A stretch of 64,000 nt of DNA, taken from contig JBGAIH010000015.1 in NCBI GenBank assembly GCA_044225675.1, positions 52,287-116,286 on the forward strand, read 5' to 3'. The position numbers and the translations under genes were made by a program. Under the pieces are notes generated by a model, which did no database searches, was not told the DNA's origin, and was given only the letters and a program-made list of their open reading frames with translations. This document shows, piece by piece, positions 52,796-60,287 of the stretch. Numbering within the stretch: position 1 is the first letter of the stretch; every line of letters begins with the position of its first letter. The DNA is from JACMQX01 sp044225675 (GTDB taxonomy: Bacteria; Pseudomonadota; Gammaproteobacteria; Burkholderiales; Burkholderiaceae_C).

Positions 52796-54457
52796 ATGAT
52801 TTCCCGGCCACGCACGATCGAGTTGCCCCGCAGGCGGATGTCCCCGTCCGCGCTGATGGCCGTCCTCCTGTTCCATGCCGCGCTGCTGTGGCTGCTCAAC
52901 CAGCACTGGCCGCTGGAGCGGGCCGTGCGCTATGTGGTCTACCAGTACCTGCGGCCGGCGTCGCAGGCGTCGCCGGCCGCGTCGGCCAGCAATCCGGCCG
53001 ATGCGAATGCGGCGTCGGCGGCTGCGCCGCCCTCCCGTGCCATCACCCTCACCCGGCCGCTGCGGCCGGCGCCCGAGCTGTCGTCGCTGGCCCGCACGGC
53101 CGAAAGCAGCGTGCCGATCAAGACCACCACCCAGCTGCCCGATCTCGCCCAGGCGCGCGCCGGCAAGCCCGCGCCAAGCCAGCCGGCCGAGCGCCCGCAG
53201 GCGACCGCGTCCGAACCCACACCGGTCGTGCCCGAGCCGGCGGAGCCGGAACCGCAGCCGGTAGTCCCTGCGCCTGTTCCCGCGCCTGCACCCGCGCCCG
53301 CACCCGCGCCTGCACCTGCACCTGCACCTGCACCTGCACCTGCACCTGCACCTGCACCTGCGCCTGCACCTGCACCTGCGCCTGCACCTGCACCTGCACC
53401 TGCACCTGCACCTGCACCTGCACCTGCACCTGCACCTGCACCTGCACCTGCACCCGCACCCGCACCCGCACCCGCACCCGCACCCGCACCCGCATCCGCA
53501 CCCGCACCTGCACCTGCACCTGCACCTGCACCTGCACCTGCACCTGCACCTGCACCTGCGCCTGCACCTGCACCTGCGCCTGCGCCTGCGCCTGAACCCG
53601 CACCCGCACCAGCACCAGCACCAGCACCAGCACCAGCACCAGCACCAGCACCAGCACCAGCACCAGCACCAGCACCAGCACCAGCACCAGCACCAGCGCC
53701 CGTCGCTCCAGAACCACCCACCCGTCGCCTGGAGGCGCCGGTTCTGGACGTGCCCGTCACGCCGCGTCCGGTGGAAGCGCCCTCCGCATCGCCCGGCCCC
53801 GCGGCTGCGCCTCCTGCCGCGCCCGTGGTGCCTGTTCTCGTGCTTCCGCCCAGCGGGCCGGCTGCTCCTGGGCCTGCGGGGCCGGTCGGCCCGGCCACGG
53901 GGGCCGTTCCCAGCCCGGCGCAGCGGCCCGGCGCGGCGTCGCCGGCAGGCCCCGGGCCCCAGCCGGGCAGTGGCGTGCCGGCCGTCTCAGGTCCGGGCTC
54001 GCCGTCAGGCGCCGGCGCAAGTCCGGGCAGCGGCCCGGGCGCCGGAAGCGGTGCCGGAACGGGCTCGGCCCCTGGCGGTAGCCCGGGGCGCGGCTCGGGC
54101 GGCCCAGGCGCCGGTTCCCCGGGGCTGATCCCCTTGCCGGGCCTGTCCGGACTCGGCGCACCGGCGGCGCCCGCACCGGCACCCGCGCCCGCGCAGCCGG
54201 CCTCGCGGCCGGCCGGCAATGCCATGCCGCCGCCGCCAATGCCTGGCACCTATCGCGTGCTGCCGCAGTTCCGCCGCAATCTGGCTGACATGGCCAACGA
54301 CCAGCTCAAGCGCAAGGAGCCCGATCCCTGGGTCGACGGTGTGTCTGGCGCCGCGACGCCGGACTGCACCCAGCCCCAGAGTGCCACGGCCACCACGGGC
54401 GGCCTGCTGGCGGCGCCCGCCGTGGTCGGTCGCGTGCTCAGCGGGAGGTGCCGGTGA
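52796..54457 (+). CDS. TonB-like N-terminally anchored protein with a long Pro-Ala stalk
   Basis: This 553-residue protein has one N-terminal membrane helix (ALMAVLLFHAALLWLLNQHW) like a TonB anchor, a proline-rich segment, then a stalk of about 140 residues of alternating Pro and Ala from residue 162 to 301, followed by Pro/Gly/Ser-rich sequence and a conserved-looking end (PGTYRVLPQFRRNLADMANDQLKRKEPDPW). The TonB C-terminal fold is not recognisable. It is 22 bp from the mnmA start and, past a NUDIX gene on the other strand, precedes exbB-exbD-exbD, so an energy-transducing partner is a fair guess. Confidence 0.65.
   Translation: MISRPRTIELPRRRMSPSALMAVLLFHAALLWLLNQHWPLERAVRYVVYQYLRPASQASPAASASNPADANAASAAAPPSRAITLTRPLRPAPELSSLARTAESSVPIKTTTQLPDLAQARAGKPAPSQPAERPQATASEPTPVVPEPAEPEPQPVVPAPVPAPAPAPAPAPAPAPAPAPAPAPAPAPAPAPAPAPAPAPAPAPAPAPAPAPAPAPAPAPAPAPAPAPAPAPASAPAPAPAPAPAPAPAPAPAPAPAPAPAPAPAPEPAPAPAPAPAPAPAPAPAPAPAPAPAPAPAPAPAPVAPEPPTRRLEAPVLDVPVTPRPVEAPSASPGPAAAPPAAPVVPVLVLPPSGPAAPGPAGPVGPATGAVPSPAQRPGAASPAGPGPQPGSGVPAVSGPGSPSGAGASPGSGPGAGSGAGTGSAPGGSPGRGSGGPGAGSPGLIPLPGLSGLGAPAAPAPAPAPAQPASRPAGNAMPPPPMPGTYRVLPQFRRNLADMANDQLKRKEPDPWVDGVSGAATPDCTQPQSATATTGGLLAAPAVVGRVLSGRCR
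53279..53698 (+). repeat. Hexanucleotide microsatellite coding for Pro-Ala
   Basis: About 70 in-frame six-base units read as CC(T/C/A)GC(A/G). Neighbouring units are homogeneous in blocks: mostly CCTGCA from about 53306, CCCGCA at about 53456-53510, CCTGCA again to about 53590 and CCAGCA from about 53609. Only two codon changes break the Pro-Ala order (one Ser for Pro, one Glu for Ala). Block-wise homogeneity indicates expansion by replication slippage. Confidence 0.95.
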
Positions 54458-54468
54458 AGGCGATGCGC

Positions 54469-54957
54469 TCAGAGCACCTGTGGCGTCGTGACGCTGGCGT
54501 CGGTCTGGATCAGGTCGAGCGGGTAGCGCCGGCCGGCCAGGTAGTCTTCCATGCAGCGCAGCAGCAGCGGGCTGCGGTGACGCTCGACGCTCGCGCGGAT
54601 CTCGTCCGGCGTCATCCACAGCGTGCGCACGATGCCCTCGTCCAGCTTGCGTGCCGGATCGGCCGCGCCCAGCTCGCCGCAGAACGCCATCCGCAGATAG
54701 GTGACGTCCTCGCCCGTGCGTGCGCGCCGGAAGCGCGACAGGTAGATGCCCACCAGCGCCGTGGGCCGGAACACATGCGCCGTCTCCTCCAGCGCCTCGC
54801 GCGCGCAACCCTCGGCCGGCGACTCGCCCGGGTCGAGGTGGCCGGCGGCGTTGTTGAGCCTGAGGCCCTCCGAGGTGTGCTCCTCGATCAGCATGAACCG
54901 GCCGTCCTTCTCGATGATGGCGGCGACGGTGACGCTGGGCTTCCATCGTGTATCCAT
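54469..54957 (-). CDS. NUDIX hydrolase, NudJ-like phosphatase
   Basis: This 162-residue protein carries a full NUDIX box starting at G39: GHLDPGE with E45, then R53-E54 and L-E-E-T at residues 56-59, with all catalytic acids in place. The overall form matches the E. coli NudJ/YmfB group, which hydrolyses thiamine and nucleotide pyrophosphates. E. coli nudJ is next to mnmA, and here mnmA is one gene away, which supports the call. It is convergent with the Pro-Ala gene (11 bp) and divergent from exbB. Confidence 0.88.
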   Translation of the reverse strand: MDTRWKPSVTVAAIIEKDGRFMLIEEHTSEGLRLNNAAGHLDPGESPAEGCAREALEETAHVFRPTALVGIYLSRFRRARTGEDVTYLRMAFCGELGAADPARKLDEGIVRTLWMTPDEIRASVERHRSPLLLRCMEDYLAGRRYPLDLIQTDASVTTPQVL

Positions 54958-55061
54958 GGCGGCATTATCGAAGCGGACGCGGCAGATGCCGGAACCCGCG
55001 CGGTTCTGTCGCAAAATCCTCCACAGTTCCGCCCCTCCCGACCGACACCCCTCAGGAATCC

Positions 55062-56138
55062 ATGATGCCGTCCTCGCGTTTACCCCTCGTGTGTGCGAAA
55101 GGCCTGCTGGCCTTCCTGATGGCCGCTGGCGTGCTGGCCGGCAGCGCCGCGCTCGCCCAGACGCCTGCGGCCGCAGGCGCCGGGGCTGCGCCGGCTGCCG
55201 CCGCCCCGGCACCCGTGCCGGTCCTCACCCCGTCCACCGTGCTGGCGCCAGCCGCCGGCGGGGCGCCCGCCGTCAAGCCGCCCGTCAATGCCTACGCCGA
55301 CAACCCCTACGGACTGCGCGCGCTGTGGGAGCAGGGCGACCTGGTGGCGCGGCTCACGCTCATCGTGCTGGTCGTCATGTCGGTCGGCAGCTGGTACGTG
55401 CTCATCAGCAAGCTGCTGGAACAGTCGCGCATGGCGCGGCAGGCGCGCGATGCGCAGAAGGCCTTCTGGGCCGCCGATACCGTGCGCCAGGGCGCCGACA
55501 CGCTGGACAAGCAGAGCGTCTTTCGCTTCATCGCCGAAGCGGCGCTCGAAGCCACGCGCAAGCACGACGGCCTCATCGGCCAGGTCGACCTCAACACCTG
55601 GGTCACGCAGAGCATCGAGCGCGCCGTCGCCAGCGTGCAAAGCCGCACCCAGGAGGGGCTGGCGGTGCTGGCCACGGTGGGCTCGACCGCGCCCTTCGTC
55701 GGCCTGTTCGGCACCGTCTGGGGCATCTACAACGCGCTGGTCAAGATCGGCGCGTCGGGCCAGGCCTCCATCGACCGCGTCGCCGGTCCGGTGGGCGAGG
55801 CGCTGATCATGACGGCGATCGGCCTGGCCGTGGCCGTGCCGGCGGTGATGGGCTACAACTGGCTGGTTCGGCGCAACAAGGTGGGCATGGACACCGTGCG
55901 CGCCTTCGGCTCCGACCTGCACACCGTCCTGCTCGCCGCAAGCGCGCGGCGCGGTGACACGGCGCGGCCGGTCATGCCGGGCGGCGCAGCGGCCGCAGCG
56001 GCCTCCGCGCCGTTGGCTCAGCCCGTCTCGCACCCAGCAGCCCAACCGGTCGTCCCTCCTGCCGCCTCACCGGGGGCCGTCCCGTCCGCAGCCGCAACGC
56101 CGCTCGCCAACCCGCCCGGCACTCCGCCTTCGGCCTGA
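55062..56138 (+). CDS. exbB: ExbB/TolQ-type proton channel protein
   Basis: This 358-residue protein has a cleavable-looking signal (ALAQ), a long Ala/Pro-rich periplasmic segment, a first helix (LIVLVVMSVGSWYVLISKLLEQSRM) and the paired helices of the MotA/TolQ/ExbB domain, including LATVGSTAPFVGLFGTVWGIYNAL and GPVGEALIMTAIGLAVAVPAVMGYNWLVRRN. It forms the proton-driven motor with ExbD. An Ala/Pro/Ser-rich C-terminal tail of about 40 residues is unusual. The N-terminal extension matches ExbB rather than TolQ. AGGA precedes ATG 55062. Confidence 0.92.
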   Translation: MMPSSRLPLVCAKGLLAFLMAAGVLAGSAALAQTPAAAGAGAAPAAAAPAPVPVLTPSTVLAPAAGGAPAVKPPVNAYADNPYGLRALWEQGDLVARLTLIVLVVMSVGSWYVLISKLLEQSRMARQARDAQKAFWAADTVRQGADTLDKQSVFRFIAEAALEATRKHDGLIGQVDLNTWVTQSIERAVASVQSRTQEGLAVLATVGSTAPFVGLFGTVWGIYNALVKIGASGQASIDRVAGPVGEALIMTAIGLAVAVPAVMGYNWLVRRNKVGMDTVRAFGSDLHTVLLAASARRGDTARPVMPGGAAAAAASAPLAQPVSHPAAQPVVPPAASPGAVPSAAATPLANPPGTPPSA

Positions 56139-56189
56139 CCCACTCCACCCGCCCCGAACCCAGCCCGCACCCCGCGCCGCGCCCCCGCC

Positions 56190-56615
56190 ATGGCCATCAA
56201 CTTCAACAAGCATCGCGTCGACGAAGACCCGCTGCTCGCGGAGATCAACACCACGCCGCTCGTGGACGTGATGCTGGTGCTGCTCATCATCTTTCTCATC
56301 ACCGTGCCGGTGGTCAACAGCTCGGTGCTGGTCAGCCTGCCGCGCGAGAGCAACCAGCTGCGTGACGAGGCCGTCGAGAGCGTGGTCATCACCGTCGACG
56401 CCGAAGGCACGGTCTACTGGGCCGACACGCGCCTGCCCGACCAGAAGACCCTCATCGAGCTGCTGAACAGGCTCGCGGCCCTGTCGCCGCAGCCCGAGGT
56501 CCACATCCGCGGCGACGGCCGGGCCGGCTACGAGGCGGTCGGCCGCGTCGTCTATGCGGTGCAGCAGGCCGGCGTGGCCCGGCTGGGCTTCATCACCGAG
56601 CCGCCGGGGCGCTGA
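56190..56615 (+). CDS. exbD: ExbD-type biopolymer transport protein (first copy)
   Basis: This 141-residue protein has a short cytoplasmic N-terminus, one helix and a periplasmic domain. The proton-site Asp is D25 in INTTPLVDVMLVLLIIFLITVPVV. It follows exbB by 51 bp and precedes a second exbD, so the motor may be ExbB with two different ExbD chains. The periplasmic domain ends in a typical VHIRGDGRAGYEAVGRVVYAVQQAGV region. Confidence 0.93.
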   Translation: MAINFNKHRVDEDPLLAEINTTPLVDVMLVLLIIFLITVPVVNSSVLVSLPRESNQLRDEAVESVVITVDAEGTVYWADTRLPDQKTLIELLNRLAALSPQPEVHIRGDGRAGYEAVGRVVYAVQQAGVARLGFITEPPGR

Positions 56616-56653
56616 GCCATGGCGCAGACCCCGAGCCCCAGGAGACGACCGGC

Positions 56654-57082
56654 ATGGCCATGAACATCGGAAACAGCCCGGGCGGCGACGACCCGGACAT
56701 GATGGTCGAGATGAACACCACGCCGCTCATCGACGTGATGCTGGTCCTGCTCGTCATGCTCATCATCACCATCCCGATCCAGCTGCACTCGGTCAACCTC
56801 GAAATGCCGGTGGGCGCCTCGCAGCCGCTGGTCGAGCCCCAGATCGTGCGCATCGACGTCACCGCCGCCAACCAGATCGTCTGGAACGGCGAGCCGCTGG
56901 ACGGGCGGACGGGGCTGGAGGCGCGGCTGCTCGCGGCGGCCGGCCAGCCCGTGCAGCCCGAGATCCACGTGCGGCCCGACCGCGCCGCCCGTTACGACGT
57001 GGTGGCGCTCGTGCTGGCCGCGTCGCAGCGCCAGGGTCTGCAGAAGGTCGGCGTGGTCGGCTCCGAGCAGTTTGCGCCCTGA
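56654..57082 (+). CDS. exbD: ExbD-type biopolymer transport protein (second copy)
   Basis: This 142-residue protein has D27 in MNTTPLIDVMLVLLVMLIITIPIQL and an ExbD-like periplasmic domain, clearly distinct in sequence from the first copy (about a third identical by eye outside the helix). It follows that gene by 38 bp. Two non-identical ExbD proteins next to one ExbB are often found in Burkholderiales and Xanthomonadales and may pair with particular TonB proteins; here no canonical TonB is adjacent. Confidence 0.92.
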   Translation: MAMNIGNSPGGDDPDMMVEMNTTPLIDVMLVLLVMLIITIPIQLHSVNLEMPVGASQPLVEPQIVRIDVTAANQIVWNGEPLDGRTGLEARLLAAAGQPVQPEIHVRPDRAARYDVVALVLAASQRQGLQKVGVVGSEQFAP

Positions 57083-57118
57083 GCCGGGCCGGCGCCAGGG
57101 TTGCGCGGCCGCCGTGTG

Positions 57119-57136
57119 ACATGAGGAAAGTCATGT
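57119..57136. promoter_or_regulatory. Inverted repeat upstream of pntAA
   Basis: ACATGA (57119-57124) and TCATGT (57131-57136) form an inverted repeat with a 6-bp spacer about 100 bp before the pntAA start, in the 151-bp gap that must hold the pnt promoter. The regulator is unknown. Confidence 0.35.
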
Positions 57137-57233
57137 AAGCTTCGGGTCAGCCTGAAACGGGTCATTCCGTTATGTCGAGGGCATTGCGGCAATGCCGCAT
57201 TCCGCCCGGTTGCGAAGTCAAGAGGAGCCACCC

Positions 57234-58349
57234 ATGTTGATTGGTGTGCCCGCCGAAACCACGGTGGGCGAAACCCGCGTCGCTGTCACGCCAGAGACAG
57301 CCAAGAAGCTCAAGGCCCAGGGCCACACGCTGCGCATCCAGTCGGGTGCCGGCGTTGCCGCCAGCGCGCCCGACGAGGCCTACACCGCCGTCGGCGCCGA
57401 GATCACCGACGCAGCCGGCGCCTTCGGCTGCGACCTCGTGCTCAAGGTCCGTGCCCCGTTCGACAACGAGGCCGCGCTCATGAAGCCCGGCGCCACGCTC
57501 GTGGGCATGCTCAACCCGTTCGACGCCGACGGCCTGCAGCGCATGGCACGCGCGCAGCTCACCGCCTTTGCGCTCGAGGCTGCGCCGCGCACCACGCGCG
57601 CGCAGAGCATGGACGTGCTGTCTTCCCAGGCCAACATCGCGGGCTACAAGGCCGTGATGATCGCGGCCGACCGCTACCAGCGCTTCTTCCCCATGCTCAT
57701 GACCGCCGCCGGCACCGTCAAGGCCGCGCGCGTCGTCATCCTCGGCGTCGGTGTGGCGGGCCTGCAGGCCATTGCCACGGCCAAGCGCCTGGGCGCCGTG
57801 ATCGAGGCGTCCGACGTGCGCCCGAGCGTCAAGGAACAGGTCGAATCGCTGGGCGCCAAGTTCATCGACGTGCCCTACGAAACGCAGGAAGAAAAAGACG
57901 CGGCCGAAGGCGTCGGCGGCTATGCCCGCCCCATGCCGCCCAGCTGGATGGACCGCCAGAAGGTCGAGGTCGCCAAGCGCGTCGCGCAGGCCGACGTCGT
58001 CATCACCACCGCGCTCATCCCCGGCCGCGCCGCGCCCGTGCTCGTCACCGAAGACATGGTCAAGGCCATGAAGCCCGGCTCGGTCATCGTCGACCTCGCG
58101 GCGGCCCAGGGCGGCAACTGCCCGCTCACCGAAGCCGGCCGCACCGTCGTCAAGCATGGCGTCACCCTCGTGGGCGAAACCAACCTGCCCGCGCTCGTGG
58201 CCGCCGACGCCTCCTCGCTCTATGCCCGCAACGTGCTGGACTTCCTCAAGCTCATCGTCACCAAGGAAGGCCAGCTCAACATCGACCTCACCGACGACAT
58301 CGTGGCGGCCTGCCTGATGGCGCAGGGCGGCGAAGTCAAAAGGAAGTAA
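57234..58349 (+). CDS. pntAA: NAD(P) transhydrogenase subunit alpha part 1
   Basis: This 371-residue domain I protein binds NAD(H) in the proton-translocating transhydrogenase. Seen are GVPAETTVGETRVAVTPETAKKL, SMDVLSSQANIAGYKAVM, the Rossmann motif ILGVGVAGLQAIATAKRLGA and GGNCPLTEAG. Subunit alpha is split here: the membrane part is a separate gene 4 bp downstream. AGAGGAG lies six bases before ATG 57234. Confidence 0.95.
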   Translation: MLIGVPAETTVGETRVAVTPETAKKLKAQGHTLRIQSGAGVAASAPDEAYTAVGAEITDAAGAFGCDLVLKVRAPFDNEAALMKPGATLVGMLNPFDADGLQRMARAQLTAFALEAAPRTTRAQSMDVLSSQANIAGYKAVMIAADRYQRFFPMLMTAAGTVKAARVVILGVGVAGLQAIATAKRLGAVIEASDVRPSVKEQVESLGAKFIDVPYETQEEKDAAEGVGGYARPMPPSWMDRQKVEVAKRVAQADVVITTALIPGRAAPVLVTEDMVKAMKPGSVIVDLAAAQGGNCPLTEAGRTVVKHGVTLVGETNLPALVAADASSLYARNVLDFLKLIVTKEGQLNIDLTDDIVAACLMAQGGEVKRK

Positions 58350-58353
58350 GACC

Positions 58354-58677
58354 ATGGATGTCGTGTCCCCCACCCTGACCAACCTCATCATCTTCGTGCT
58401 GGCCATCTATGTCGGCTACCACGTGGTGTGGACCGTCACGCCCGCGCTGCACACGCCGCTCATGGCCGTGACCAATGCCATCTCGGCCATCGTCATCGTC
58501 GGCGCCATGCTGGCTGCGGCCCTGACCGAAACCAACCTCGGCAAGGCCATGGGCGTGCTGGCCGTGGCGCTGGCCGCGGTCAACGTCTTCGGCGGCTTCC
58601 TCGTCACCCGGCGCATGCTCGAGATGTTCAAGAAGAAAGAGAAGAAGGCGCCCGCTGCGAAGGAGACCTCGCAATGA
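58354..58677 (+). CDS. pntAB: NAD(P) transhydrogenase subunit alpha part 2
   Basis: This 107-residue membrane protein has three helices (LTNLIIFVLAIYVGYHVVW, AISAIVIVGAMLAAAL, LAVALAAVNVFGGFLVTRRML), matching the membrane part of PntA in split-alpha transhydrogenases. It lies between pntAA and pntB, overlapping pntB by four bases (ATGA). The C-terminal tail is Lys-rich. Confidence 0.94.
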   Translation: MDVVSPTLTNLIIFVLAIYVGYHVVWTVTPALHTPLMAVTNAISAIVIVGAMLAAALTETNLGKAMGVLAVALAAVNVFGGFLVTRRMLEMFKKKEKKAPAAKETSQ

Positions 58678-60098
58678 GCATGAACCTCGTCACGCTGCTG
58701 TACCTGGTCGCGTCGGTCTGCTTCATCCAGGCGCTCAAGGGCCTGAGCCACCCGACCACCTCCATCCGCGGCAACATCTTCGGCATGACGGGCATGGCGA
58801 TTGCCGTGCTCACCACGGCCGCGCTGATCGTGCAGATCTCCGGCGGCAAGGCCGAGGGCATGGTCTGGGTGCTGGGCGGTCTCGTCGTCGGTGGCGGCCT
58901 GGGCGCCTACATGGCCAACAAGGTCGAGATGACCAAGATGCCCGAGCTCGTCGCCTTCATGCACAGCATGATCGGCCTGGCTGCGGTCTTCATCGCGGTG
59001 GCCGCTGCCGTCGAGCCCTGGGCCTTCCAGATCGTCGCCAAGGGCGCGCCCATTCCCTACGGCAACCGGCTGGAGCTGGCGCTGGGTGCGGCCATCGGCG
59101 CCATCACCTTCAGCGGCTCCGTCATCGCCTTCGGCAAGCTCTCGGGCAAATACAAGTTCCGCCTGTTCCAGGGCGCGCCGGTGGTCTTCAAGGGCCAGCA
59201 CATGCTCAACCTCGTGCTGGGGCTGGCCACGCTGTTCTTCATCGTCGGCTACACCATCAGCCAGGCCAACATCGACTTCATCCTGCTGCTGGCGCTGGCC
59301 TTCGTGCTGGGCGTGCTCATCATCATCCCGATCGGCGGGGCCGACATGCCCGTGGTCGTCTCGATGCTCAACAGCTACTCCGGCTGGGCGGCGGCGGGCA
59401 TCGGCTTCTCGCTCAACAACAGCATGCTCATCATCGCCGGCTCGCTCGTCGGCAGCTCGGGCGCCATCCTCTCGTACATCATGTGCAAGGCGATGAACCG
59501 CTCGTTCTTCAACGTCATCCTCGGCGGCTTCGGCGGCGACGCCACGGCGGCGGTGGCCGGTGCCGCCGTGCAGCGCAGCGTCAAGAGCGGCAGTGCCGAC
59601 GACGCGGCCTTCGTCCTCGGCAATGCCGAAACCGTCGTCATCGTCCCCGGCTACGGCCTGGCCGTGGCGCGCGCGCAGCATGCCGTCAAGGAACTCGCGG
59701 CCAAGCTCACCGAAAAGGGCGTCACCGTCAAGTACGCCATCCACCCCGTGGCCGGCCGCATGCCGGGCCACATGAACGTGCTGCTGGCCGAAGCCGAAGT
59801 CCCCTACGACCAGGTCTTCGAGATGGAAGACATCAACGGCGAATTCGGCCAGGCCGACGTCGCCATCATCCTCGGCGCCAACGACGTGGTGAACCCTGCG
59901 GCCCACGTCAAGGGCAGCCCCATCTACGGCATGCCCATCCTGGAGGCCTACAAGGCCAAGACCGTCATCGTCAACAAGCGCTCCATGGCGGCCGGCTATG
60001 CGGGCCTGGACAACGAACTGTTCTACATGGACAAGACCATGATGGTCTTCGGCGACGCCAAGAAGGTCGTCGAGGACATGGGCAAGGCCATCGAATAA
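58674..60098 (+). CDS. pntB: NAD(P) transhydrogenase subunit beta
   Basis: This 474-residue protein joins about nine membrane helices to the NADP(H)-binding domain III (VVIVPGYGLAVARAQHAVKELA, HPVAGRMPGHMNVLLAEAEVPYDQV, IILGANDVVNPAA, KRSMAAGYAGLDNELFY). The complex uses the proton gradient to make NADPH from NADH. The start at 58674 overlaps pntAB. A terminator lies about 60 bp after the stop. Confidence 0.96.
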   Translation: MSMNLVTLLYLVASVCFIQALKGLSHPTTSIRGNIFGMTGMAIAVLTTAALIVQISGGKAEGMVWVLGGLVVGGGLGAYMANKVEMTKMPELVAFMHSMIGLAAVFIAVAAAVEPWAFQIVAKGAPIPYGNRLELALGAAIGAITFSGSVIAFGKLSGKYKFRLFQGAPVVFKGQHMLNLVLGLATLFFIVGYTISQANIDFILLLALAFVLGVLIIIPIGGADMPVVVSMLNSYSGWAAAGIGFSLNNSMLIIAGSLVGSSGAILSYIMCKAMNRSFFNVILGGFGGDATAAVAGAAVQRSVKSGSADDAAFVLGNAETVVIVPGYGLAVARAQHAVKELAAKLTEKGVTVKYAIHPVAGRMPGHMNVLLAEAEVPYDQVFEMEDINGEFGQADVAIILGANDVVNPAAHVKGSPIYGMPILEAYKAKTVIVNKRSMAAGYAGLDNELFYMDKTMMVFGDAKKVVEDMGKAIE

Positions 60099-60157
60099 GC
60101 CTGCAGCGCCCGGGGTGCCGTCGCGCATGGCACCCCGGCCGTCCGGCCGGTCGCGCC

Positions 60158-60183
60158 AGCCCTCGTCCCGTGGGGCTTTTTTT
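60158..60183 (+). terminator. Intrinsic terminator after pntB
   Basis: A short stem (AGCCC at 60158-60162 with GGGCT at 60173-60177) is followed by a T7 run. A separate 10-bp hairpin without T tract lies just upstream (60110-60138). Confidence 0.65.
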
Positions 60184-60287
60184 AGAGCGCCCTCCCTCGC
60201 AGGCCTAGGGGAAAACACAATAACCCCCGTGCCCCCCGGCGCAGACAATCGCCTGTTGGTGAGTGACCTATCGTGGAGAAGACAAAC

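Noticed and set aside
53279..53698. Possible CRISPR or iteron array
   Set aside because: The units are six bases, contiguous and in frame within a protein-coding gene; there are no spacers.
52939..54249. Minus-strand Gly-Ala frame of 436 codons and Val-Gln/Arg frames across the microsatellite
   Set aside because: Hexanucleotide repeats without stops in any frame give long frames on both strands; only the plus-strand frame has an anchored start and conserved ends.
60110..60138. Hairpin after pntB as the main terminator
   Set aside because: The 10-bp stem is good but lacks a following T run; the smaller hairpin at 60158-60183 has one.
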